Assembly (NCBI RefSeq): GCF_000834655.1
Contig: NZ_JXQQ01000017.1
Location: forward strand, 1 to 64,000
DNA length: 64,000 bases
Source: Variovorax paradoxus
GTDB lineage: Bacteria > Pseudomonadota > Gammaproteobacteria > Burkholderiales > Burkholderiaceae_C
Reading direction: 5' to 3'
Shown here: piece after piece, positions 9,330-16,611 of the stretch
Numbering within the stretch: the stretch's first letter is position 1
Layout of the letters: every line of letters starts with the position of its first letter
Translations under genes and position numbers: made by a program
Notes under the pieces: generated by a model
Told to the model about the DNA's origin: nothing
What the model saw: only the letters and a program-made list of their open reading frames with translations
Databases searched by the model: none

Positions 9330-10601
9330 TCATGCGCGTTCCCGCTGCGGCGGCTTGACGTCCGTGCCTTCGGACGAAGCGGCGCTACCCGGGGTCACGC
9401 CCGTGGTGCCGTTCGGGGCGGCGCCCGGCCCGCCCGTCTTCGCATCGACGCGGACCTTGCCGCCCGGGCGCACGTTCTGGCTGCCCTCGATCACGACCTG
9501 CTCGCCGGGCTCGATGCCGCTCACGGCCACCTTGGTGCCGAAGGTGTGCAGCGTCTTCACCTTGCGGCGGGTGGCGGTCTTGGCCTGGTCGACCACGTAG
9601 AGCGAGGTGCCGTCGGACAGCATCATCAGCGCCGCGGCGGGCACGACCGTGGCACCGCTGAGCGTGCGCACGGTGATGCGCGTGCCGACGAACTGGCCCG
9701 GCCAGAGGCCCTGGTCGGCATTGGCGAACACGGCCTTGGCGCGAACGGTGCCGATCTGCGGATCGACCGTGTTGTCGACGAAATCGAGCGAGCCGATGAG
9801 GGGGGTCTTGCGCCCGGTGACCAGCGCCTCGACGGGCGCGCGGCTCCGCGCAGCTTCCAGCAAGTCCTGCAGGTTGCCCTCGGGCACGGGGAAGCTCACC
9901 GCGATCGGGTCCAACTGCGTGACGGTCACCAGCGACAGCGTCGGCTGCACCAGCGTGCCCGGGTAGATGTTGACGGCGCCGATGCGCCCGGCGATCGGCG
10001 CGCGCAGCGTGGCATAGCCCAGCGCCACCTGCGCCGACTGCACGGCGGCGCGGTCGGCGGCGACGGCGGCGCGCTGCGCCTCGAGCTGGGAAAGCGTGGC
10101 GTCGGCCGCGCTCTTGGCGATGAAGTTCTGCGCCACCAGGTCTTGGCTGCGCTTGTACTGGCGCTCCAGGTCGGCCATGGTGGCCTCGTCCTTCTGCTGC
10201 TGGGCGCGGGCGCGGGCGAGGTTGGCCTGGTCGTTGCGGTCGTCCAGCGAGAAGAGCAACTGGCCCGCCTTGACGAACTGGCCTTCCTTCACATGCACGG
10301 TGCTGACGGTGTTGGTGACCTGGGGGCGCAGGTCGACGCTGTTCAGGGAGACCACGCTGCCGTTGACCTGGACCGTGACCGGCACGTCCTGCTTCTCGGC
10401 GGTGGCCAGGGTGACCAGGGCGGGTGCGCCGCCGCCGGCCGGGGCGCCGTTCCCGGTGGCAGCCGCCGTCTTTGCATTCTTTGTCCCGAGCTTGTCTCCG
10501 GACATGCTCCACCACCCGCCCGCGACGGCTACGATCAACACACCCGCAAGGGCAATGGCAGCATTTTTCTTCATGGGTTCTTGTGCACTTTGGGCTGACA
10601 C
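9330..10601 (-). CDS. RND efflux periplasmic adaptor (MdtA/MexE-like membrane fusion protein)
   Basis: The 423-residue protein starts with an uncleaved or signal-type hydrophobic segment (about residues 11-30). It then has the biotinyl-lipoyl half-motifs (VSTVHVKEGQFVKAGQLL and ATLRAPIAGRIGAVNIYPG) around an alpha-helical hairpin, followed by beta-barrel and membrane-proximal domains. It bridges the RND permease to an outer-membrane channel. It is the first gene of the two-gene minus operon. Its start is separated from the plus-strand gene at 10761 by a 159-bp region where both promoters must lie. Confidence 0.9.
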   Translation of the reverse strand: MSAQSAQEPMKKNAAIALAGVLIVAVAGGWWSMSGDKLGTKNAKTAAATGNGAPAGGGAPALVTLATAEKQDVPVTVQVNGSVVSLNSVDLRPQVTNTVSTVHVKEGQFVKAGQLLFSLDDRNDQANLARARAQQQKDEATMADLERQYKRSQDLVAQNFIAKSAADATLSQLEAQRAAVAADRAAVQSAQVALGYATLRAPIAGRIGAVNIYPGTLVQPTLSLVTVTQLDPIAVSFPVPEGNLQDLLEAARSRAPVEALVTGRKTPLIGSLDFVDNTVDPQIGTVRAKAVFANADQGLWPGQFVGTRITVRTLSGATVVPAAALMMLSDGTSLYVVDQAKTATRRKVKTLHTFGTKVAVSGIEPGEQVVIEGSQNVRPGGKVRVDAKTGGPGAAPNGTTGVTPGSAASSEGTDVKPPQRERA

Positions 10602-10760
10602 TGGCTATTGAATCAGCGCCCGACTCACGGGGTTCATGGTTCCCGTAAAGAAATGTAAAGCAGGTCAACCGACAAGCCCGCGCTCAACCTGCTGTGGCCG
10701 GCACGAAGGGGGTTTCACCCCTCGTTAAAATCCCCGCTCCACAGCCTCTGGATATACCCC

Positions 10761-11216
10761 ATGAACCGCTGCAAGAAAACCACGAATGCCCTCACTTTCA
10801 CCGCGTTTTGCGCCCTCGCCGCAAGCGCCGGACTTTTCTCCCTGCAAGCCAGCGCCCAGGACGAGGTTCCTCGCCCCCAGACCCAGAACGAGTCGCTCAA
10901 CGGCGGGCGCACCTTTCCCATCGGCACGCTGCGCGGCAAGTTCATGGTGACCAATGCGCCCGACGTCGAGCTGGACGGCAACGCCGACCGCCTGGGCGCC
11001 GGGGCCCGCATCCGCAGCCCGCAGAACATGCTGGTGATGCCCGGCGCGATCATTGGCCAGAAGTACCTCGTGAACTACACGCGCGATGCCGCCGGCCTGC
11101 TGCGCGAGATCTGGATCCTCACCCCCGAGGAAGCCGTGGCCAGCCGCGAGTCGCTGAACAAGCCGTTCCTGAACATCTGGCCGTTCACCTCGAACGACAC
11201 CCTCAATACGCAGTAA
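10761..11216 (+). CDS. Exported protein of unknown function
   Basis: I do not recognise a named family. The 151-residue precursor has a clear Sec signal (MNRCKKTTN, a hydrophobic core to about residue 31, and a likely cleavage at ASA-QDE). The mature part is about 118 residues, with several beta-strand-like stretches ([33 protein letters not shown]). It is likely periplasmic. It runs just ahead of miaB (83 bp gap) in the same direction; this is probably positional rather than functional. Confidence 0.7.
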   Translation: MNRCKKTTNALTFTAFCALAASAGLFSLQASAQDEVPRPQTQNESLNGGRTFPIGTLRGKFMVTNAPDVELDGNADRLGAGARIRSPQNMLVMPGAIIGQKYLVNYTRDAAGLLREIWILTPEEAVASRESLNKPFLNIWPFTSNDTLNTQ

Positions 11217-11299
11217 CCGCTGCAAGAAAGAAAGCGGCGCAGGCCTTCCGCGCCCGCCGCGGCGCCCTCCACCTCCGGAGGGCCTCAGAGAGCATTCCC

Positions 11300-12667
11300 A
11301 TGAAAAAAGTATTCATCAAGACCTTCGGCTGCCAGATGAACGAGTACGACTCGGACAAGATGGCCGACGTGCTGAACGCCGCACAGGGCTACGAGCCGAC
11401 GCAGGACGTGGACGAGGCCGACCTCATCCTGTTCAACACCTGCTCGGTGCGCGAGAAGGCGCAAGAGAAGGTGTTCTCCGACCTCGGCCGCGTGAAGCAC
11501 CTGAAGGCCAAGGGTGTGAAGATCGGCGTGGGCGGCTGCGTGGCCAGCCAGGAGGGCGCGGCCATCATTGCGCGCGCGCCGTATGTCGACATCGTGTTCG
11601 GCCCGCAGACGCTGCACCGCCTGCCCGAGATGCTCAACGACCGCGTGCGCCTGGACCGCCCGCAGGTGGACATCAGCTTCCCCGAGATCGAGAAGTTCGA
11701 CCACCTGCCGCCCGCGCGCGTGGAAGGCGCGACCGCCTTCGTGTCGATCATGGAAGGCTGCTCCAAGTACTGCAGCTATTGCGTGGTGCCCTACACCCGC
11801 GGCGAGGAAGTGAACCGCCCGCTGGACGACGTGCTGGTGGAAATCGCGGGCCTCGCCGACCAGGGCGTGCGCGAGATCACGCTGCTCGGCCAGAACGTGA
11901 ACGCCTACCGCGGCCGCATGGGCGACACCGCCGAAATCGCCGACTTCGCGCTGCTCATCGAATACGTCGCCGAGATCCCCGGCATCGAGCGCATCCGCTA
12001 CACCACCAGCCACCCGAACGAGTTCACGCCGCGGCTCATCGAGGCCTACGCCAAGGTGCCGCAGCTGGTGAGCCACCTGCACCTGCCGGTGCAGCACGGC
12101 AGCGACCGCATCCTGATGGCCATGAAGCGCGGCTACACCGCCATGGAATACAAGAGCACGGTTCGCAAGCTGCGCGCCATCCGCCCCGACCTGGCCCTCT
12201 CCAGCGACTTCATCGTTGGCTTCCCCGGCGAGACCGACGAAGACTTCGCCAGGATGATGAAGCTCATCGACGACTGCCAGTTCGACAACAGCTTCAGCTT
12301 CATCTTCAGTCCGCGCCCCGGCACGCCGGCCGCCGCGCTGAAGGACGACACGCCGCACGAGGTGAAGCTCGCGCGCCTGCAGACGCTGCAGCGCGTGATC
12401 GACGGCAACGTGCGCCGCTTCGGCGATGCGCTCGTGGGCAGCACGCAGCGCGTGCTGGTCGAGGGCGCTTCCCGCAAGGACGCCAACGAGCTGATGGGCC
12501 GCACCGCCTGCAACCGCGTCGTCAACTTCGAAGGTGACGCCCGCCTGGTCGGCCAGATGACCGACCTGCGCATCACGCGCTCGCTGGCCTACACGCTGCG
12601 CGGCGAAGTGGTGACGCGCGAATCGTCGCCGGTGTTGCCGCAGTCCGCCGTGGCGCTCGCCCACTGA
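11300..12667 (+). CDS. miaB: tRNA-2-methylthio-N6-dimethylallyladenosine synthase MiaB
   Basis: MiaB methylthiolates i6A37 in tRNAs reading UNN codons, using two 4Fe-4S clusters and SAM. The 455-residue protein has the N-terminal UPF0004 domain ([15 protein letters not shown]), the radical-SAM triad Cys154-Cys158-Cys161 (GCSKYCSYC) and a C-terminal TRAM region. The ATG at 11300 gives the canonical [17 protein letters not shown] start. Its TGA overlaps the next ATG by one base (TGATG), so glrK is translationally coupled to it. Confidence 0.96.
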   Translation: MKKVFIKTFGCQMNEYDSDKMADVLNAAQGYEPTQDVDEADLILFNTCSVREKAQEKVFSDLGRVKHLKAKGVKIGVGGCVASQEGAAIIARAPYVDIVFGPQTLHRLPEMLNDRVRLDRPQVDISFPEIEKFDHLPPARVEGATAFVSIMEGCSKYCSYCVVPYTRGEEVNRPLDDVLVEIAGLADQGVREITLLGQNVNAYRGRMGDTAEIADFALLIEYVAEIPGIERIRYTTSHPNEFTPRLIEAYAKVPQLVSHLHLPVQHGSDRILMAMKRGYTAMEYKSTVRKLRAIRPDLALSSDFIVGFPGETDEDFARMMKLIDDCQFDNSFSFIFSPRPGTPAAALKDDTPHEVKLARLQTLQRVIDGNVRRFGDALVGSTQRVLVEGASRKDANELMGRTACNRVVNFEGDARLVGQMTDLRITRSLAYTLRGEVVTRESSPVLPQSAVALAH

Positions 12668-14094
12668 TGGCGAAGCGACCGTCGATCCGGGGCTCGTTCC
12701 AGCAGCTCCTGCTCTTTGCCTTCCTGCTGATCACCGCGCTGCTGGTGGGCGTGGCGCTGCGCTCGGTGTTCCAGTACGACGCGCTCATGACCCAGAGCCG
12801 CGATGCCGCCGCGCGCGCGCTGCGCCTCTCGGGCGCGTCCCAGTCGCTGGCCGAACGCAGCGCGGCCATGGAGCGCGCCGGCCGCCAGTCGCTGGTGCTC
12901 AACGACGCGGTGCTGCGCCGCCGCTTCGACGAAGCCGCGCGCGAGTCGCACCAGGTGCTCGAGAGGCTCGAGCGAAACGGCCTCCTGCCCGCCAGCATCG
13001 AGCCGTGGCGCGCGCAGCTGGGCGTGATCGAGGGCCTCATGAGCGGCAGCGCCGACAGCGCCCTCACGCGCGAAAGCACGATGGCCATGCAGTTCCGCGA
13101 GCTCGACACGCTCAACACCAACCTCGCCCAGCAGGCCCAGTTCCTCATCGAGATGCAGAACGACGCGCTCGCCAAGCGCATCGAGAACGCGCGCCGCCGG
13201 CTGATGCGCGAAGTGGTGGCCGCCAGCGTGCTGGCCGTGGTGCTGGCGCTGGCCTTCGGCATCTGGCTCGCGCGCCCGTTCAAGCGCATGGAGCACGCCA
13301 TCGTCGGCCTCGGCCAGAACCGGCTGGACGTACCCATCGACATCCGCGGCCCGGCCGACGTGCGGCGCGTGTCGCAGCAGCTCGAATGGCTGCGGCTGCG
13401 CCTGACCGAGCTGGACGCCGACAAGGCGCGCTTTCTGCGCCACGTGTCGCACGAACTGAAGACGCCGCTGGCCGCGCTGCGCGAAGGCGTCTCGCTGCTG
13501 GAAGACGGCGTGACGGGTCCGCTGAGCCCGGCGCAGCTGGAAGTGGCGCAGATCCTGAACCAGAACACCGTCTCGCTGCAGAACCAGATCGAAGCGCTGC
13601 TGCGCTTCAACGCCGCCGCCTTCGAGGCGCGCGAACTGCGCCGCGAACGCACCGAACTGCTGCCACTCATCGAAGAGCAGATCGAGGCCCAGCGGCTGCA
13701 ATGGCAGGCCCACGGGCTGCGGGTGCGCGCCGAGGGCGAGCCGCTCGCGCTCACCGTCGACCGCACCAAGCTCGGCACGGCGATCGCCAACCTGTTATCC
13801 AACGCCATCCGCTTTTCGGTAACGGGCGGTGTCATCACGCTCGCGGTGTCCGGCACGCCGGAAGCGGTGTACATCGACGTGAACGACGCCGGGCCGGGCA
13901 TTGCCGAGGGCGATCGCGACCGGATCTTCGAGCCCTTCTTCCGCGGCGAACGCCAACCCGAGCACACGGTGAAAGGCACCGGCATCGGACTTTCCATCGT
14001 GCAGGAGTACATTGCAGCCCACGGGGGCCGCATCACGCTGCAGCCTGGCGGGCCCGGTGCACGTTTTCGCATCGAGTTGCCGCGCACGGCCTGA
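12667..14094 (+). CDS. glrK: Sensor histidine kinase GlrK (QseE-like)
   Basis: The 475-residue kinase has transmembrane helices at about 13-33 and 182-202 flanking a periplasmic sensor region. A HAMP linker, HisKA with phospho-acceptor His262 (HVSHELKTPLA) and a HATPase_c domain (N box NLLSNAIRFS; G boxes DAGPGI and GTGIGLSI) follow. The order kinase, lipoprotein, sigma-54 activator is that of glrK-qseG-glrR in enterobacteria, which answers envelope stress, and I assign it on that basis together with domain order. The ligand is unknown. Confidence 0.82.
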   Translation: MAKRPSIRGSFQQLLLFAFLLITALLVGVALRSVFQYDALMTQSRDAAARALRLSGASQSLAERSAAMERAGRQSLVLNDAVLRRRFDEAARESHQVLERLERNGLLPASIEPWRAQLGVIEGLMSGSADSALTRESTMAMQFRELDTLNTNLAQQAQFLIEMQNDALAKRIENARRRLMREVVAASVLAVVLALAFGIWLARPFKRMEHAIVGLGQNRLDVPIDIRGPADVRRVSQQLEWLRLRLTELDADKARFLRHVSHELKTPLAALREGVSLLEDGVTGPLSPAQLEVAQILNQNTVSLQNQIEALLRFNAAAFEARELRRERTELLPLIEEQIEAQRLQWQAHGLRVRAEGEPLALTVDRTKLGTAIANLLSNAIRFSVTGGVITLAVSGTPEAVYIDVNDAGPGIAEGDRDRIFEPFFRGERQPEHTVKGTGIGLSIVQEYIAAHGGRITLQPGGPGARFRIELPRTA

Positions 14095-14155
14095 CCTTGC
14101 CCGCGGCACGTCCCCTCTGAATCACCGCTTCGCGCCTTCGTCCCTTTTTCGACCC

Positions 14156-14824
14156 ATGTCCTTTTCGTTCGTCCGCAGTTCCACCCTCGCCGGGGCGTTG
14201 GCCGTGCCTTTCGCCCTGTTGCTTGCCGCCTGCGCCACGCAGCCCAAGCCGCCCGCCGAGGCCGATGCGCTGCCCCCGCCCGTCGTGGTGCCGCGCGTGA
14301 TGCCGGTCGAGGCCGAGCCCCGCGCGCCCGCCACCCAGCCGGCGTCGCTCTTCACGCTGATGACCCAGGGCCCGCAGGCCGCGATGCTGTCGTATGCCGA
14401 CAAGGTGCGTCCGCTCGGCGGCGGCGAGCTGAGCGGCGAGATCGCGCGCATCGGCGACCCCGGCGATTCGCCCACCGCGCAGATGCAGCTGGCGATCCTG
14501 CTGTCGCAGACCCGCGTGCCGGCCGACCTGGCACGCGCGCTGGGCCTGCTGCAGCGCGTGATCGCCAATCCCTCGGCCGAGGCACAGCCGCTGCAGCCGC
14601 TCGCGCGCGCCCTCGCCGCACGCTATGCGGAGCAGCGCCGCGTCGAGGACGACCGCGACAAGCAGGTGCAGCAACTGCGCGACAGCCAGCGCCGCATCGA
14701 CCAGCTCAACGACCGCATCGAAGCGCTGCGCGCCATCGAACGCAGCTTCGCGCGGCCCGCCAGCACGCCGGCGCCGGCTGGCGCGCCTGCACAGGCACCC
14801 AACGGAACCAAGACAAGCCCATGA
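14156..14824 (+). CDS. Lipoprotein in the QseG position
   Basis: The 222-residue precursor has a lipoprotein signal ending LLAAC, so the lipidated Cys is at about residue 24. A Pro/Ala-rich linker, a helical middle and a C-terminal coiled-coil-like stretch (QQLRDSQRRIDQLNDRIEAL) follow. It lies between glrK and glrR exactly as QseG/YfhG does in enterobacteria, where this outer-membrane lipoprotein helps activate the kinase. Sequence similarity to QseG is not obvious to me, so the assignment rests on position. The last four bases overlap the glrR start (ATGA). Confidence 0.72.
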   Translation: MSFSFVRSSTLAGALAVPFALLLAACATQPKPPAEADALPPPVVVPRVMPVEAEPRAPATQPASLFTLMTQGPQAAMLSYADKVRPLGGGELSGEIARIGDPGDSPTAQMQLAILLSQTRVPADLARALGLLQRVIANPSAEAQPLQPLARALAARYAEQRRVEDDRDKQVQQLRDSQRRIDQLNDRIEALRAIERSFARPASTPAPAGAPAQAPNGTKTSP

Positions 14825-16209
14825 GCACCACCGGCGCCCGCCTCCTCGTGGTCGACGACGACCCGGACATGCTTCGGCTGATCTCGATGCGGCTGGTGTC
14901 GGCGGGCTACCAGGTCACGGCCGTGACCTCGGCAGAAACCGCGCTCACGCAGTTGGAGATCGAACATCCGCAGCTGGTGCTGAGCGACGTGCGCCTGCCG
15001 GGCCGTGACGGACTCGCCCTCTTCGACGAGATCAGGAAGCGCCATCCTTCGCTGCCCGTGATCCTGCTCACCGCCCACGGCACGATTCCCGACGCGGTCG
15101 AGGCCACTGCGCGCGGCGTGTTCACCTACCTCACCAAGCCCTACGACGCCCGCGAACTGCTCGACAAGATCGGGCAGGCGCTGGCGCTCGGCGCTCCCGC
15201 CAGCACGCCGGCCAAGGGCGGCGACGAAAGCTGGCGCGCCGAAATCGTGAGCCGCAGCAACCGCATGGCCGAACTGCTGGCCGAGGCGCGCATGGTCGCC
15301 AAGTCGGACGCCTCGGTGCTGCTGCGCGGCGACTCGGGCGCGGGCAAGGAACTGCTCGCACGCGCCATCCACAAGGCCAGCGCGCGCGCCGACAAGCCCT
15401 TCGTGGCGGTCAATTGCGGGGCGATTCCCGAGGCGCTGCTCGAATCGGAGCTGTTCGGCCACATGAAGGGCGCCTTCACCGACGCCCACGCGAACCACAA
15501 GGGCCTGTTCCAGCAGGCCGACGGCGGCACGCTGCTGCTCGACGAAATCGGGGACATGCCGCCCGCCCTGCAGGTGAAGCTGCTGCGCGTGCTGCAGGAG
15601 CGCGCCGTGCGGCCGCTGGGCGCGAGCCAGTCGATCGAGGTCGACGTGCGCATCGTCTCGGCCACCCACCGCGACCTGGACGCCGCGATGGAGGCGGGCC
15701 AGTTCCGCGAAGACCTCTATTACCGCCTGAACGTGGTGACGCTCACGCTGCCGCCGCTGTCGGCGCGGCGCGAAGACATCCCGCTCCTGGCCAACCACTT
15801 CCTGCAGCGACTGTCGACGAAATACGGCAAGCGGCTCTCCGGTTTCGCCCCCGAGGCGCTGAAGGCGCTGACCACGGCCGCGTGGCCCGGCAACGTGCGC
15901 CAGCTTTTCAACGTGGTCGAGCAGGTGTGCGCACTGTCGAGCTCGCCGCTGATTCCGCTGGCGCTGGTTCAGCGCGCGCTGCGGGTGCCGACGGTCGAGG
16001 TCCAGACCTATGCCGACGCCAAGCAGCGCTTCGAACGCGACTACCTCGTCGGCCTGCTCAAGCTGACCGACGGCAACGTGGCCGACGCGGCCCGTCTTGC
16101 CGATCGCAACCGCACCGAGTTCTACCGCCTGCTGCAGAAGCACGAACTCACGCCGGGCCACTTCAAGGCCGACGCTGTCGCTCCGGGCTCGGACCCTGTC
16201 GCCGAGTAG
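14821..16209 (+). CDS. glrR: Sigma-54-dependent response regulator GlrR (QseF-like)
   Basis: The 462-residue activator has a receiver domain with Asp56 as phospho-acceptor (LSDVRLPGRDG). Its AAA+ domain has Walker A GDSGAGKE at 170-177 and the sigma-54 contact loop GAFTDA starting at 217; GlrR proteins also often carry D rather than G in this loop. The C-terminal region has a Fis-type helix-turn-helix (DGNVADAARLADRNRTEFYRLL). It is translationally coupled to the lipoprotein gene. An exact GlrR-type operator and a sigma-54 promoter lie just downstream, ahead of mdoH, suggesting a local target. Confidence 0.85.
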   Translation: MSTTGARLLVVDDDPDMLRLISMRLVSAGYQVTAVTSAETALTQLEIEHPQLVLSDVRLPGRDGLALFDEIRKRHPSLPVILLTAHGTIPDAVEATARGVFTYLTKPYDARELLDKIGQALALGAPASTPAKGGDESWRAEIVSRSNRMAELLAEARMVAKSDASVLLRGDSGAGKELLARAIHKASARADKPFVAVNCGAIPEALLESELFGHMKGAFTDAHANHKGLFQQADGGTLLLDEIGDMPPALQVKLLRVLQERAVRPLGASQSIEVDVRIVSATHRDLDAAMEAGQFREDLYYRLNVVTLTLPPLSARREDIPLLANHFLQRLSTKYGKRLSGFAPEALKALTTAAWPGNVRQLFNVVEQVCALSSSPLIPLALVQRALRVPTVEVQTYADAKQRFERDYLVGLLKLTDGNVADAARLADRNRTEFYRLLQKHELTPGHFKADAVAPGSDPVAE

Positions 16210-16214
16210 CGACG
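16197..16214. promoter_or_regulatory. Near-match to a GlrR operator
   Basis: TGTC-N10-GACG spans the glrR stop codon. It differs at one base from the TGTC-N10-GACA pattern known for GlrR sites upstream of enterobacterial glmY. It is 67 bp upstream of the exact site at 16264. Proposed from sequence only. Confidence 0.45.
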
Positions 16215-16218
16215 CACC

Positions 16219-16231
16219 TAAGTCGTTGATT
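16219..16231 (-). promoter_or_regulatory. IHF-type site, exact consensus
   Basis: Read on the minus strand the 13 bases fit WATCAANNNNTTR completely (AATCAACGACTTA). The 11-base core AAGTCGTTGAT recurs at 16345-16355. IHF bending is required between activator sites and sigma-54 promoters in related systems. Confidence 0.55.
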
Positions 16232-16263
16232 TAAAAGGCCATTCTCTGCTGGCCTTCCGGGCT

Positions 16264-16281
16264 TGTCGGGATTCGGCGACA
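16264..16281. promoter_or_regulatory. GlrR operator, exact TGTC-N10-GACA
   Basis: TGTCGGGATTCGGCGACA matches the GlrR/QseF binding pattern described for glmY. Its centre is about 130 bp upstream of the predicted start of the sigma-54 promoter at 16376-16390, a normal distance for an enhancer-type activator. Confidence 0.65.
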
Positions 16282-16343
16282 AAAACAGGGGTTTCGAAGG
16301 CTTCCGGCAGGCCTCCCCACCGAAAAACGCATCCAGATCGCTC

Positions 16344-16356
16344 CAAGTCGTTGATC
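16344..16356 (-). promoter_or_regulatory. IHF-type site, one mismatch
   Basis: Minus-strand GATCAACGACTTG fits WATCAANNNNTTR except for the first base. It lies between the exact GlrR operator and the sigma-54 promoter, where an IHF bend would bring the activator to the polymerase. Confidence 0.5.
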
Positions 16357-16375
16357 TGAAAGCGTTTTTCCAGGC

Positions 16376-16390
16376 TGGCACAGGGTTTGC
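16376..16390 (+). promoter_or_regulatory. Sigma-54 promoter (-24/-12)
   Basis: TGGCAC, five bases, then TTGC is an exact -24/-12 element. The predicted transcript starts near 16401. That leaves a leader of about 210 nt before the mdoH ATG at 16612. No terminator with a T-run is visible in that leader, so read-through into mdoH is expected. Confidence 0.75.
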
Positions 16391-16611
16391 CCCTGTACTG
16401 GCATGACAGCACTTACCAGCCCATCTTTCGCACTGCGCCAGCAGCGCGACGGCCTGCGTCAAAAGCAGTTTTCCCTCTCGCGGCCCCGTGCCGCGGGTCA
16501 TTCGTCCGCCGCGCTCGCCAGCGCAGGCGGCGCCGAGCCGGATTGCGTCGTCAAGCGCTTTCCTGCCATTGGCGACACCCCTTCCCTCGACAAGCAACGT
16601 TGGTAAATCAC

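Larger units (their letters stand above)
16210..16611 (+). other. Regulatory region and leader upstream of mdoH
   Basis: This 402-bp gap holds the GlrR, IHF and sigma-54 elements listed separately. The leader after the promoter (about 16401-16611) contains a 6-bp GC hairpin at 16479-16495 (CGCGGC, five-base loop, GCCGCG). It also contains a 67-codon ORF at 16403-16606 that would start at about +2 of the transcript and has no ribosome-binding site; I doubt it is a gene. An inverted repeat AAGGCC/GGCCTT at 16235-16256 lacks a T-run. No clear ribosome-binding site precedes the mdoH ATG. Confidence 0.55.

Noticed and set aside
5978-9358. 1126-codon plus-strand ORF
   Set aside because: It lies antisense to the RND permease, is rich in Arg/His/Gln and lacks any domain. 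It is a shadow of high-GC codon use.
16235-16256. AAGGCC/GGCCTT inverted repeat after glrR as a terminator
   Set aside because: It has a 10-nt loop and no T-run on the plus strand. On the minus strand no gene ends here.
16403-16606. 67-codon ORF in the mdoH leader
   Set aside because: It has no ribosome-binding site, a composition without clear structure, and would begin at about the predicted transcription start. It is kept only as a question in the leader finding.
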